The translations under genes and the position numbers were made by a program. The notes under the pieces were generated by a model. The model made no database searches, was not told where the DNA came from, and saw nothing but the letters and a program-made list of their open reading frames with translations. Of a stretch of 64,000 nt of DNA, positions 35,095-44,631 are shown piece by piece. The stretch spans positions 10,906 to 74,905 of the forward strand of contig DGTK01000002.1 of the NCBI GenBank assembly GCA_002393735.1, written 5' to 3'. Source of the stretch: Lachnospiraceae bacterium UBA4338 (GTDB lineage: Bacteria; Bacillota; Clostridia; Lachnospirales; Lachnospiraceae). The first letter of the stretch is position 1. Each line of letters begins with the position of its first letter.

Positions 35095-35850
35095 TTACTT
35101 TGCTTTTCTGTACTCAGTGGTAAATGTGGCATCATAAAGTTTTGATTTTTCATATCCGTTTTTTCCAATAACATCACCTACCAAAATAACTGCAATCTTG
35201 GAAATATCATTTTCTCTTGCTTTATCATCAAGCGTTCCAAGTGTACAGATTATTTTCTTCTCATCCGGCCAGGTTGCCTTATATACTATGGCAGCCGGAG
35301 TATCTTCACTAAAGCCTCCTTTAATTAAGGCATCTGCTACTTCTTTGGTATATGAAGCGCTTAGATATATGGCCATGGATGCCTGATGAGCAGCTAATTT
35401 CTCAAGTTTTTCCTTATCAGGTACCAAAGTCCTGCCTTCTATTCTTGTGATAATAAGAGACTGACTGATACCGGGAAGAGTATATTCAAGGTCTAATGAA
35501 GCTGCTGCACCAAAACATGCACTTACTCCCGGGCATGAATCATATTTAATTCCCAGGCTTTCAAGCTCATCCATCTGCTCTCTTACAGCACCATAAAGAC
35601 TTGGCTCACCGGTATGAAGTCTTACGATGTCTTTGTCATCATCATTACCCTTTTTCATTACATCAATTATTTCTTCTAATGTCATGGTCGCTGAATTATA
35701 AATATTCGCGTCATCTTTGGCATTATCTAATAATGCAGGATTAACAAGGGAACCTGCATATATAATTATATCTGCTTTTTTTATGTAGTTTAAGCCTCTT
35801 ACAGTTATAAGGTCTTCAGCCCCACATCCTGCTCCTACAAAATGAACCAT
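35095..35850 (-). CDS. cbiF: Cobalt-precorrin-4 C11-methyltransferase
   Basis: 251 residues. A SAM-dependent tetrapyrrole methylase with the CbiF start motif VHFVGAGCGAEDLITVRG, then YAGSLVNPALL, LHTGEPSLYGAVREQ and CPGVSACFGAAASL, all typical of CobM/CbiF. It methylates C11 on the anaerobic route. AAGGAAGG lies seven bases before the ATG, right after the cbiD stop. Confidence 0.95.
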   Translation of the reverse strand: MVHFVGAGCGAEDLITVRGLNYIKKADIIIYAGSLVNPALLDNAKDDANIYNSATMTLEEIIDVMKKGNDDDKDIVRLHTGEPSLYGAVREQMDELESLGIKYDSCPGVSACFGAAASLDLEYTLPGISQSLIITRIEGRTLVPDKEKLEKLAAHQASMAIYLSASYTKEVADALIKGGFSEDTPAAIVYKATWPDEKKIICTLGTLDDKARENDISKIAVILVGDVIGKNGYEKSKLYDATFTTEYRKAK

Positions 35851-35851
35851 A

Positions 35852-37075
35852 TTAACCTTCCTTTACAAGTCTTTCAACTAATTCACGGGCTCCATCACTT
35901 ACAGACAGTTCACCCAGTTCCTTCGAGAACATTATGCATTGAACCTTTATTTCATCCCCGGCTCTTCTTTCAAGATTTCGGCAGATTCTGTCATTGGCAT
36001 CTTTCATAACCTCATCACAAATCCCCATCTTCTTAAGGATTTTGGCAGCCTCTTCCGTAGTGACACACCTTCCTATTTCTCTGATGGAATCAATATCATC
36101 ACTTCTTTGAATCGCAAGATAAGAAAGAATTTCCATTCTTGAATCACCCTCTTTCGAGTGTGTATTCATTATGCCACCTGCTACTTTAATAAGTTTACCC
36201 ACATGGCCCACATAAAGCACTTCATTAAATCCAAGTTCCTTTGCCATATCCATGGTATCGCCAATGAAATTACTGCACTTGACGCTTTTATCCAGGTCAT
36301 ATCCATAGGTATTCTTCATATAGTCAAGGCCGTAATTACCCGGAGATATGGCTACGTAATCAAAGCCTGATTCATATCTTTGCCTGAGTTCTATCTTTAT
36401 TGTATCTTTAATTGCCTGAGTACTCATTGGCTCTACTATGCCACTTGTACCAATAATTGATATTCCGCCTTCTATTCCAAGTTTTGGATTAAAGGTTTTT
36501 TGGGCTAATTCTTCTCCGCCCGGAACAGAGATGGTAATTTGTAAGGCTCCGTCATAATCATATAAATCACAGATATCATTAACTGCTGCCTTTATCATTT
36601 CTCTTGGAACCGTATTAATGGCAGCATCGCCCACCGGTCTGTCGAGCCCCGGCTTGGTAACTCTTCCAACACCTTCACCGCCGCCTAAAAGAAAACGCTC
36701 TGTGCCCGATTCGCCGCAAGCTGCTCCCATCACGCCATGCGCTCCTGCCACGCCGTTCTCACCCACCGTACCAGCCAAGCCTTCCGATTCCGCCTTGCCG
36801 TCAACACCATCCGGCTGGGCGCCATTTGTCACAAAAGACACCCTGCTATACACCAGCATCCCCGTCGTTATGTCCGGATCGTCGCCGCCGTCCTTTCGAA
36901 CCGCGCAGGACACATAACCGTCGCCTCTATTTATATCCTCTATTTTGGCATTATATATTATTCCCTTTGGCGTGGTTATCTGTATTTCCTCTTTAATTTT
37001 ACCCGTAAGTAGCATATAGGTAGCAGCCTTTGATGCCGCAGCAGCGCAGCTTCCTGTCGTAAATCCATATCTCAT
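35852..37075 (-). CDS. cbiD: Cobalt-precorrin-5B C1-methyltransferase, with insert
   Basis: 407 residues, longer than the usual 360-380. N-terminal MRYGFTTGSCAAAASKAA and later GEGVGRVTKPGLDRPVGDAA, INTVPREMI and GTSGIVEPMS are CbiD signatures. It methylates C1. Between SRVSF and GGGEGVG, about 48 residues (82-130) form a Gly/Ala-rich insert that the family lacks, coded by GC-rich DNA at 36686-36832. It replaces a short loop, so the enzyme may still fold. GGAGG lies before the ATG inside the end of cbiC. Confidence 0.94.
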   Translation of the reverse strand: MRYGFTTGSCAAAASKAATYMLLTGKIKEEIQITTPKGIIYNAKIEDINRGDGYVSCAVRKDGGDDPDITTGMLVYSRVSFVTNGAQPDGVDGKAESEGLAGTVGENGVAGAHGVMGAACGESGTERFLLGGGEGVGRVTKPGLDRPVGDAAINTVPREMIKAAVNDICDLYDYDGALQITISVPGGEELAQKTFNPKLGIEGGISIIGTSGIVEPMSTQAIKDTIKIELRQRYESGFDYVAISPGNYGLDYMKNTYGYDLDKSVKCSNFIGDTMDMAKELGFNEVLYVGHVGKLIKVAGGIMNTHSKEGDSRMEILSYLAIQRSDDIDSIREIGRCVTTEEAAKILKKMGICDEVMKDANDRICRNLERRAGDEIKVQCIMFSKELGELSVSDGARELVERLVKEG

Positions 37076-37723
37076 TTATCTGCCTCCGGCATCATACAAA
37101 AACGCATTAACAATAGCCGCTGCTATATTGCTTCCACCCTTACGCCCCACATTAACAATATAAGGCACATCTGTATCCATTATCAGTTCCTTAGAGACTT
37201 CCACATTCACAAAACCTACCGGTACACCGATAATAAATGCCGGCCTGTAAGAACCTTCCTCTATCATTTCATAAAGCCTTATTAAAGCCGTTGGACCGTT
37301 ACCGACTACAAAGATTACGCGGCCATCAAGTTTTGCCCCTTTTTCCATACTTACATAAGCTCTGGTAACGCCTCTTTCTTTAGCTTGTCTTGCCACATCA
37401 TCATCAGCCATAAAGCAGTATGCTTTCATATTGAACTTAGCCAAAGCATCTTTATTGATTCCCGAAAGAGCCATATTGGTATCTGTAACTATGGTCGCAC
37501 CTTCTTTAATAAGCCTTAGTAATTCTTCCACAGCCCCATCAGAAAAAACAAGACTCTTAGCATATTCATAATCTGCCGATGTATGAATAACTCTCTTTAT
37601 TACATTCTTCTTATCATCAGGAAGAATAATATTATTTTGTTTTAATTCTTCTTCAATTATTTCAAAACTTCTTTTTTCAATTTCTGCCGGAAGAAGTCTT
37701 TCCACTTTGTCTATTTTGCTCAT
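37076..37723 (-). CDS. cbiC: Cobalt-precorrin-8 methylmutase
   Basis: 215 residues. It moves the C11 methyl to C12 to give cobyrinic acid. The catalytic His is in RVIHTSADYEYAKSL; TDTNMALSGIN and GVPVGFVNVEVSKELI are conserved CbiC motifs. It overlaps the cobD end by 4 bases and its stop adjoins the cbiD ATG. Confidence 0.95.
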   Translation of the reverse strand: MSKIDKVERLLPAEIEKRSFEIIEEELKQNNIILPDDKKNVIKRVIHTSADYEYAKSLVFSDGAVEELLRLIKEGATIVTDTNMALSGINKDALAKFNMKAYCFMADDDVARQAKERGVTRAYVSMEKGAKLDGRVIFVVGNGPTALIRLYEMIEEGSYRPAFIIGVPVGFVNVEVSKELIMDTDVPYIVNVGRKGGSNIAAAIVNAFLYDAGGR

Positions 37724-38748
37724 AAATTACTCTTTCTCATTTCATTAAGTAATATTTCATTATCTTCTTCTGACCTTACTGCTATTCTGTAATAACCATC
37801 ACCAAGGCCCCTGTAATTACTGCAATCTCTGATTAATATCTTTTTTTTAAGTAAGATATCATACCATTTTTTATCATCCCTGAATAATATATAATCACTT
37901 TGAGACGGATAAACTTTTATTCCCATGGATTCAAGGCCTTCCTCAAGTTGTGTCCTTCCTTCTTCCACGCATGCTTTAGACAGATTCAGGTATTCATCCT
38001 GCATAAGACAGGCTATCCCCGCTTTCTGCGCAAGAGTTGAAACATTCCATTCAGGGAGATGTTTTGAAACCTTTGCAAGATAGTCATCATCCACTGTTAT
38101 CATATAGCCAAGCCTGATTCCGGGTATGCCATAAGTCTTTGTAAAGGAATTGATAATGACAAGATTTGAATAGTTATATATCTCATGAATCATAGATTTA
38201 CCGGTACTAAGTTCAATAAAACATTCATCAAGAATTAATCTGATATTATATTTAAGGCATTTATCCAAAATCTTATAAATGACTGCTTCAGGAGTAATGG
38301 TTCCTGTTGGATTATTAGGATTTGCCATAATAACATAATCAAGTCCCCCATTAATCACATCAAGAACATCCTCTTTTAATTTATAACCATCCTCTTCTTT
38401 TAGATAATAATATTCAATATCACATCCCGCATTTGAAAAGGCATATTCATATCCGTAGAATGATGGCACTATAATTAACGTTTTTGCTTCTGTCTTTGTA
38501 TGTGCTATTGCCATCAGGATTTCAGAAGACCCATTTCCAATCAGGAAAAAGGATGGCGTTATTCCATATTTCTCACCTAATTTGTCCTTTAAATCCTTAC
38601 ATTCCATATCAGGATAATTATTAATACTGTCAACTGACTTAACTATAACATCCTTAACCTTATCAGGCATCCCAAGAGGACTTATATTAACTGAGAAATC
38701 CAAGTCTATCTTATTATCATATATATTTCCGCCATGAATATTCTTCAT
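37720..38748 (-). CDS. cobD: L-threonine-O-3-phosphate decarboxylase
   Basis: 342 residues, aminotransferase class I/II fold. It makes the aminopropanol phosphate that links the corrin to the nucleotide loop. It opens with the typical HGGNIYDNKIDLDFSVNISP. MANPNNPTGTI, LILDECFIEL and NSFTKTYGIPGIRLGY, with the PLP-binding lysine, are visible. Histidinol-phosphate aminotransferases are related, but the HGG start and the location between cbiB and cbiC decide for CobD. Confidence 0.93.
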   Translation of the reverse strand: MKNIHGGNIYDNKIDLDFSVNISPLGMPDKVKDVIVKSVDSINNYPDMECKDLKDKLGEKYGITPSFFLIGNGSSEILMAIAHTKTEAKTLIIVPSFYGYEYAFSNAGCDIEYYYLKEEDGYKLKEDVLDVINGGLDYVIMANPNNPTGTITPEAVIYKILDKCLKYNIRLILDECFIELSTGKSMIHEIYNYSNLVIINSFTKTYGIPGIRLGYMITVDDDYLAKVSKHLPEWNVSTLAQKAGIACLMQDEYLNLSKACVEEGRTQLEEGLESMGIKVYPSQSDYILFRDDKKWYDILLKKKILIRDCSNYRGLGDGYYRIAVRSEEDNEILLNEMRKSNL

Positions 38749-38758
38749 TTCATACCTG

Positions 38759-39745
38759 CTATCTGAAAACTACTGTAATTAAAAGTAATACCGAAACACC
38801 TGAAATAAGCCCAAGAAAAGCAGTGATATACATTAACCTGCAAACCCTTGGTATGTCTTTAAGTTCAGGTTCTCTTTTTTTATCACCAATATAAGGCTTC
38901 TCCACCTTTTTTCCAAAATAATATGCATCTCCTGCTAGTTGCAACCCAAGAGCCCCTGCACATACTGCTTCAGTATGGGCTGAATTGGGACTTTTATGTT
39001 TATACCGGTCTCTCACATAAATATGAATAGCGCCGGGAAATGAATAATCCTTACCACCTATAAGGGAAGCGGTTATCATAAGAAAAGCACTTAACCTTGC
39101 CGGAATAAGATTAACTATATCATCAAGCCTTGCTGCCACCTTCCCATAATATTCATAAGTTTCATTTTTATAACCTATCATTGAATCCATTGTATTAATG
39201 GCTTTATATATCATACCAAGAACTGGGCCACCAATTGTAAGATAAAGCATTGGACCTATGATTCCATCAGATGTATTCTCAGCTACTGTTTCTACTGCAG
39301 CCTTAATTACACCCTTTTTACTTAAGGAATCAGTATCCCTTCCCACTATCATGGATACCGCTTTTCTTCCCTCTTCCAGACCCTTTGTCCTAAGAGCATC
39401 AAATACCTTCATGCTTTCATCTCTGAGGCTCTTTATGGCGAGTACCTGATATGTCATTGCACTTTCAACTGCAAGTCCCAACAATGTATCAATCTTATAT
39501 GCAATAACAAGTATTGCTGCTGTTACAACGAATGTGGTTAAAACCACAATTATTACTGTAAGAATTCCCTGCATTATCTCAGCGGTTTTTCCTTTTTTCT
39601 TATGAAAAAGTTTATTACATAAAGAAATCTCTGCCCCGATTACCTCTACAGGATGAAGTGCATTATGTGGATCACCCAAAAGTAAATCCAGCACAAAACC
39701 TGTAATCAAGGCGATTATATGTAAATATAAATATCCAAATTTCAT
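38759..39745 (-). CDS. cbiB: Adenosylcobinamide-phosphate synthase (CbiB)
   Basis: 328 residues, integral membrane with four or five helices. It attaches aminopropanol phosphate to adenosylcobyric acid. Family motifs are LDLLLGDPHNALHPVEVIG near the N-terminus, VETVAENTSDGIIGPMLY, and HTEAVCAGALGLQLAGDAYY. The second helix includes VVLTT, coded by a GTGGTTAAAACCAC word. It overlaps cobC by 4 bases. Confidence 0.95.
   Translation of the reverse strand: MKFGYLYLHIIALITGFVLDLLLGDPHNALHPVEVIGAEISLCNKLFHKKKGKTAEIMQGILTVIIVVLTTFVVTAAILVIAYKIDTLLGLAVESAMTYQVLAIKSLRDESMKVFDALRTKGLEEGRKAVSMIVGRDTDSLSKKGVIKAAVETVAENTSDGIIGPMLYLTIGGPVLGMIYKAINTMDSMIGYKNETYEYYGKVAARLDDIVNLIPARLSAFLMITASLIGGKDYSFPGAIHIYVRDRYKHKSPNSAHTEAVCAGALGLQLAGDAYYFGKKVEKPYIGDKKREPELKDIPRVCRLMYITAFLGLISGVSVLLLITVVFR
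39534..39547. repeat. GTGGTTWWAACCAC word, copy 3
   Basis: GTGGTTAAAACCAC within cbiB, again read as VVLTT on the coding strand, here inside a membrane helix. Confidence 0.8.
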
Positions 39746-40344
39746 ATAGTCTCTATTACCTTTAATTTAGGCTCATCCTTAAAAGTAAGTTCACATATAT
39801 ATCCACATCCGGCAGAAACCATGGAATCAAAATATTCCCTGCCCCCATAGATATTAAGTAACGCCATTATATTGCCGCCATGAGCTACAACAGCTACGCT
39901 TTTTTTATCTTCTTCAATGAGATTAAGTATTTTTTCAAATGCCTCTTTGTTCTTAATTAAATACTCTTCCCTGCTTTCGCCCTCCGGAAATGGCATTGTT
40001 CCACCGCTTTCAAGCCATTTAATATATAATTCATTATTTTTAAGAGTATTATAATCTTTACTTTCAAACATGCCAAAATCTATCTCATCAAGACCTTCGG
40101 CCAATTTGATGTCTGAACCCTTAAATATAATCTCCGCACTTTGAATACATCTTTTTTTTGCTGATGATATGACACAATCTGCCTTAGGATAAAGCCCTTT
40201 TTCACTTTTTTCCTCAAGTTCATTTATTCCTTCTTGTGATAACTCATCATCATTTAATTTTCCTGCGTACAGTTTTTTTTCATTGGATGCTGTAAGACCA
40301 TGTCTTATAAATATTATTATTTTATTTTCTGACCTATCCCACAT
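39742..40344 (-). CDS. cobC: Alpha-ribazole phosphatase-like histidine phosphatase
   Basis: 200 residues from an ATG at 40344 with GGAG six bases upstream; a TTG four codons earlier has no site. It belongs to the phosphoglycerate mutase fold, with IFIRHGLTASNEKKLYAG (the phosphohistidine RHG), CVISSAKKRC and AVVAHGGNI. In this cluster the likely substrate is alpha-ribazole-5'-phosphate or cobalamin-5'-phosphate. It overlaps the short CobU-like gene by 28 bases. Confidence 0.88.
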   Translation of the reverse strand: MWDRSENKIIIFIRHGLTASNEKKLYAGKLNDDELSQEGINELEEKSEKGLYPKADCVISSAKKRCIQSAEIIFKGSDIKLAEGLDEIDFGMFESKDYNTLKNNELYIKWLESGGTMPFPEGESREEYLIKNKEAFEKILNLIEEDKKSVAVVAHGGNIMALLNIYGGREYFDSMVSAGCGYICELTFKDEPKLKVIETI

Positions 40345-40679
40345 ATAACTCTCCAAACCTCAGTTGCTTTTCTGGCAATTTCTATCAGAATCTCTCCTGT
40401 TACATCCCTGTAATATCTGTCCTTTTCATCAATCGGAACCAGACCGTTTCCAATCTCATTACAGATAATAATTACATCAGGATGGCTTTCTGTGTAATCC
40501 ATAACAATCTTTTTTACATCTAAGTCAAGATTATCCCTGATTATCTGCTGCAAATCATAGACTGCGTATGTCCCATCTTCATCTACCAAAGATCCGTACA
40601 TCCTTTCTGAAGTAATATTGTATTTTTCGCAGACAAAACCCTTTTTTCCCTGATGGCTTCCGCCTATTACAAGTATCAT
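40317..40679 (-). CDS. Short second CobU-like nucleotide-binding protein
   Basis: 120 residues. It starts MILVIGGSHQGKKGFV, a P-loop close to that of CobU. It has IICNEIGNGLVPIDEKDRYYRD and ends VWRVICGIGQKIK, both CobU-family elements. It lacks the middle region seen in full CobU, which is encoded two genes upstream. AAGGAG precedes the ATG. It may be a kinase-only or regulatory paralogue; whether it is active is unknown. Confidence 0.75.
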   Translation of the reverse strand: MILVIGGSHQGKKGFVCEKYNITSERMYGSLVDEDGTYAVYDLQQIIRDNLDLDVKKIVMDYTESHPDVIIICNEIGNGLVPIDEKDRYYRDVTGEILIEIARKATEVWRVICGIGQKIK

Positions 40680-40689
40680 TTATAACTCC

Positions 40690-41475
40690 TTAATATAACT
40701 GTGGCATATCTATAAGCATGTATTCCATTAATCCAACCAAAACTATCATTGCTCCTTCTGATAAGCATAAGAAATATCCTGCTGTATCACCGGTTATTCC
40801 GCCAAATTCTTTTTTGGTTTTGAAATAATAGTAAATAAATGTAATAAGTCCGCCCGTAACTACAGCCAGTGCATATCGCCAGTCTATAACCATTATGCCA
40901 CACACTAAAGCCAGTAATTCAATCACCAGCATCACTCTGACAACGATTACACTGGAACTGCCTGAAAAAGTTCTTAAAGTTCCCTCTCTTGCAGATTTAA
41001 AAGTAACAGCTGCAAGAGCGCTTAAAATCCTGGACAATATAAATCCAAATGCCAGAACCATAAGAGCCGTAGTATCTTTAACCAAAGCCATACATCCACC
41101 GGTTATCAATATATAAAGCACCAGCATTATTACTGAGAAAGCACCAATATGCGGATCTTTTAGAATCGATAACTTTGTCTCTTTATCCCTGTAAGAATGA
41201 ATGGCGTCCATTGTATCCATATATCCGTCTATATGGATGCCTCCTGTTATAAGAATTGGAATTGCAAGGCTTAGACATATTCTTAATAATTCCGGGAGTT
41301 CAAATAAAATTGAAATATAATTCCACACATAGAAAATCAGCCCAACAATAACACCCACCAATGGAAAGAAAACAAAAACATATCTCATATCCTCTTCTTT
41401 CCACTCAGTACGGGGCATGGGGATTTTGGAATACATTGAAAATGCAATTATAAAAGACTTAAATATACTCTTCAT
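40690..41475 (-). CDS. cobS: Adenosylcobinamide-GDP ribazoletransferase
   Basis: 261 residues, membrane protein with six or so helices. It joins the lower ligand nucleotide to adenosylcobinamide-GDP in the last step but one. The N-terminal FSMYSKIPMPRTEW and the acidic motif GGIHIDGYMDTMDAIHSYRD are diagnostic. EFGGITGDTAGYFLCLSE is the conserved C-terminal region. Its ATG overlaps the end of cobU by one base. Confidence 0.95.
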   Translation of the reverse strand: MKSIFKSFIIAFSMYSKIPMPRTEWKEEDMRYVFVFFPLVGVIVGLIFYVWNYISILFELPELLRICLSLAIPILITGGIHIDGYMDTMDAIHSYRDKETKLSILKDPHIGAFSVIMLVLYILITGGCMALVKDTTALMVLAFGFILSRILSALAAVTFKSAREGTLRTFSGSSSVIVVRVMLVIELLALVCGIMVIDWRYALAVVTGGLITFIYYYFKTKKEFGGITGDTAGYFLCLSEGAMIVLVGLMEYMLIDMPQLY

Positions 41476-42071
41476 TATTTTATCCTTACCGGAATTCCCA
41501 CCACTACTTCATATGCTTCATCAGCCATTTTAACAAGTTCCTGATTGATTTTTCCAAGAGCCTTTACATAGCTTGAAGTCATATCATCATAATTATCTAT
41601 ATCATCAAAAACATTATTGGTTACAATTACAAGATTATTCATCTTCGCGGACAAATCCTTAACTTCACTAATTACCTCCAAAACCGTCGCATCCGAAGAT
41701 AAAACTCTTTCAGAGAACATCACATTGGCAGTAAGATTGGATATACATTCAAGAAGCGCGCTTTTTATTTCCTCACTCCCGATTTTACTAATACCGGCTC
41801 CCGCGCCCTCTGTTCCATCGCCCCAGGCTTTCGCACCCCCAACGTACTCGCCGCCGATTTCCTGAAGATCCTTCCCCTTCTCAATCGTTTTATAATTGCT
41901 ATCCTTGCGCCTTTTACGGTGCTTTTCTATGCGCTTTTTTCCATCCTCATCATTATCGCCGATTTGCATGGTCGCAATATATAATTTTCTTCCCGGCTCC
42001 AGCTTATTCATCATATCTTCCGCCACCTTGGACTTACCGCTGGAACTTCCGCCTGTAATTACAATTATCAT
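41475..42071 (-). CDS. cobU: Adenosylcobinamide kinase / guanylyltransferase, with insert
   Basis: 198 residues. P-loop VITGGSSSGKSKVAED, YIATMQIGDNDEDGKKRIEK and HRKRRKD (with the guanylylated His) match CobU. ALLECISNLTANVMF and VIVTNNVFDD follow. Residues about 72-98 form a Gly-rich insert (GGEYVGGAKAWGDGTEGAGA) between two conserved blocks, coded by GC-rich DNA at 41778-41858. It activates adenosylcobinamide as the GDP adduct. It overlaps cobT by 4 bases. Confidence 0.93.
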   Translation of the reverse strand: MIIVITGGSSSGKSKVAEDMMNKLEPGRKLYIATMQIGDNDEDGKKRIEKHRKRRKDSNYKTIEKGKDLQEIGGEYVGGAKAWGDGTEGAGAGISKIGSEEIKSALLECISNLTANVMFSERVLSSDATVLEVISEVKDLSAKMNNLVIVTNNVFDDIDNYDDMTSSYVKALGKINQELVKMADEAYEVVVGIPVRIK

Positions 42072-43129
42072 ACCAGTCTCTTATAATTATCTATCTTAAT
42101 ATCTTCAAAGTTAGCTGCCCTATTATACACCTCAAGCACATTATCAAGAAGCGATAACATCATAACTGCGCCGGTTCCTTCCCCTAATGCCATATCAGCA
42201 TTTATAACAGGCTTTAGGTTTAATTCATCTGATACCACCCTGCACAGGCGCTCTCTTCCCATATGTGATGCAATTAAGTAATTCTCTGTTCCCGGCACAA
42301 GTCTGCTCGCAACAAGCGCTGCAGCCATTGTGATTGCACCATCCAGGACAACCGGAATATGATATTTAGCTCCGCCTATACATATACCTGTAAGAGCTGC
42401 TATATCATATCCTCCTACAGTTTTTAAAATATCAAATGCATTTGCTTTATATAAATTATATTTTTCAATTGCATCATCTATTACAAGCGTCTTTTTGATA
42501 AGTCCAATGCTATCCAGGCCCGCTCCCTTTCCTGTAACATCAGTTGCTGGAAGCTTAAGAATTGAAGCACATATGGCTGATGATGTGGTAGTATTTCCGA
42601 TACCCATTTCTCCGGTAAGAATAATGTCATATTTATCCTTCGCCAGATCCTCCACCATGGAGATTCCCACATTAATGGCTTTAATGGTATCCTCATCTGT
42701 CATGGCTTCTTCATTGACGAAATTCTTTGTTCCTCTTTGAATCTTTTTATTTATAATTCCCGGAACCTCTTCATCAGTATCTACTCCCACATCAACCACA
42801 TATGGATCAACGTTTGATTTATCGCACATAACCATAACTGATGATTTTCTTTGGGACATATTCTTTACTACAGATAAAGTAACTGAAGAATCGCTCTGAC
42901 TGACTCCTTCTTCTACAACGCCATTATCTGAACACATTACCACAAGAGCTCTTTTATTAAGATAAATATTATCATCTCTTTTTATCGCTCCAATCCGGCA
43001 TAATACATCTTCAAATACGCCCAACGAGTCCAGAGGCTTTGCAATATTATCAAGCCTTGCCTTAACTCTTTTTTTAGCTTCTTCATCCGGTTTTATTATC
43101 TGAGTTATATTATCATCCCAGTAATTCAT
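42068..43129 (-). CDS. cobT: Nicotinate-nucleotide:dimethylbenzimidazole phosphoribosyltransferase
   Basis: 353 residues. It makes alpha-ribazole phosphate, activating the lower axial base. Motifs are AKPLDSLGVFEDVLCRIGAI, VVMCSDNGVVEEGVSQS, GEMGIGNTTTSSA, and LGEGTGAVM, which holds the catalytic Glu. Its presence suggests use of a benzimidazole-type or related base. It overlaps the cobQ end by 17 bases. Confidence 0.96.
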   Translation of the reverse strand: MNYWDDNITQIIKPDEEAKKRVKARLDNIAKPLDSLGVFEDVLCRIGAIKRDDNIYLNKRALVVMCSDNGVVEEGVSQSDSSVTLSVVKNMSQRKSSVMVMCDKSNVDPYVVDVGVDTDEEVPGIINKKIQRGTKNFVNEEAMTDEDTIKAINVGISMVEDLAKDKYDIILTGEMGIGNTTTSSAICASILKLPATDVTGKGAGLDSIGLIKKTLVIDDAIEKYNLYKANAFDILKTVGGYDIAALTGICIGGAKYHIPVVLDGAITMAAALVASRLVPGTENYLIASHMGRERLCRVVSDELNLKPVINADMALGEGTGAVMMLSLLDNVLEVYNRAANFEDIKIDNYKRLV

Positions 43130-44555
43130 ATATCTCCTTCATGTTAAGATGCTGCCTGAGAATATCAGCCATTTTATCATACTGTGTTTCTTTGTAATCC
43201 CTGTAATCAGACATCTTCGAAACCTCTGCATCTTTTCCTTTTTTCCTTAACAGAGATTTAATAATCATTTCAGCTATCTCACCCTTATCAAATATGCCAT
43301 GAATATAAGTGCCATATACATTATCATCCGTGCTGATAACCGTTTCTTTATTATTATCAAGCCCCATATGAATTTCATATCCTTCATATTCAAGACCTGA
43401 CAAGCCTTCAAAAATACCCTTTATCTCTCCAAGTTTTCCATTATTCTGACTTCTGGTTTTCTCATTACTTAATACAGTTTTTACATTAAGAAGTCCCATG
43501 CCTTTAATCGAGGAGCCTTCTTCCACTTTATATGGATCAGAGATTTCTTCACCTAACATCTGATATCCGCCGCATATTCCCCATATAGGAACTTCCCCGG
43601 CCAATGCCTTAATTTTATCCTCCAGACCACAATCACGAATCCATCTTAAATCGCTGATGGTATTCTTGCTTCCGGGGATAATAATCATATCAGGCTTTCC
43701 CAGGTCGCTCGCCTTATTGACATAGCGAACAGCTGCAAGACTGCTTTGTGAAAATACATTATAATCCGTAAAATTCGAAATATACGGAAGCCTTATAACA
43801 GCTATATCTGTTTCTGCCTTACTCCTTAGATTAAACCTGTCACTAAGAGAGTCCTCATCCTCTAAATCAATATCCATAAAAGGTACAACTCCCAGTACTG
43901 GCACGCTGCCCTTTTCTTCAAGCATCTCAATTCCTGAGTCAAGAAGTGAAGCATCCCCTCTGAACTTATTTATAATAAGCCCCTTAACTCTGTCTTTCTC
44001 ATCATTTTCAAGCAGCATCAAAGTACCAAGAAGCTGGGCAAAAACCCCGCCCCTGTCTATATCTCCAACTAAAAGCACATTGGCATCGACCATTTCAGCC
44101 ATGCCCATATTTACTATGTCATTTTCTTTAAGATTAATTTCTGCAGGACTGCCTGCCCCTTCAATTACAATAATATCTGCATATTCTTCAAGTTTTCTAT
44201 ATGCCTTCATAATCTCAGGTTTAAGGCTCTTTTTATATGAGAAGTATTCCCTTGCGCTCATATTGCCTACAACTTCTCCATTAACTATAACCTGAGAACC
44301 AGTATGATTGGTTGGCTTAAGAAGAATTGGATTCATACAAACCAAAGGCTCCATTCCGGCAGCCTCAGCCTGCATCACCTGAGCTCGCCCCATCTCCAGC
44401 CCTTCCTTTGTTACATAGGAATTAAGCGCCATATTCTGGGATTTAAAAGGAGCCACCCTGTATCCATCCTGTTTAAATATACGACACAGTCCTGCAACCA
44501 GCATACTTTTGCCGGCTCCTGACATTGTGCCCTGAACCATAATTACTTTAGACAT
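43113..44555 (-). CDS. cobQ: Cobyric acid synthase
   Basis: 480 residues (CobQ, called CbiP on the anaerobic route). It amidates positions b, d, e and g. The N-terminal ATP motif is VQGTMSGAGKSMLVAGLC. KSQNMALNSYVT and VIEGAGSPAEINL are typical. The glutaminase part has WGICGGYQMLG with the nucleophilic Cys, and GTYIHGIFD with the catalytic His. Its start is 76 bases after the ABC ATPase gene, the largest gap inside the cobalamin operon. Confidence 0.96.
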   Translation of the reverse strand: MSKVIMVQGTMSGAGKSMLVAGLCRIFKQDGYRVAPFKSQNMALNSYVTKEGLEMGRAQVMQAEAAGMEPLVCMNPILLKPTNHTGSQVIVNGEVVGNMSAREYFSYKKSLKPEIMKAYRKLEEYADIIVIEGAGSPAEINLKENDIVNMGMAEMVDANVLLVGDIDRGGVFAQLLGTLMLLENDEKDRVKGLIINKFRGDASLLDSGIEMLEEKGSVPVLGVVPFMDIDLEDEDSLSDRFNLRSKAETDIAVIRLPYISNFTDYNVFSQSSLAAVRYVNKASDLGKPDMIIIPGSKNTISDLRWIRDCGLEDKIKALAGEVPIWGICGGYQMLGEEISDPYKVEEGSSIKGMGLLNVKTVLSNEKTRSQNNGKLGEIKGIFEGLSGLEYEGYEIHMGLDNNKETVISTDDNVYGTYIHGIFDKGEIAEMIIKSLLRKKGKDAEVSKMSDYRDYKETQYDKMADILRQHLNMKEIYELLG

Positions 44556-44631
44556 ATCTATCCTCTACAAAGATCCACACAAACTGCCATCTCAATCTGC
44601 ATCAGGCAAACTCTCTTTGACAGACTCTTTC

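Noticed and set aside
36618..36917. A plus-strand reading frame opposite cbiD
   Set aside because: It is Pro/Ser/Ala-rich, has no ribosome binding site and only arises because the GC-rich insert lacks stop codons on the other strand.
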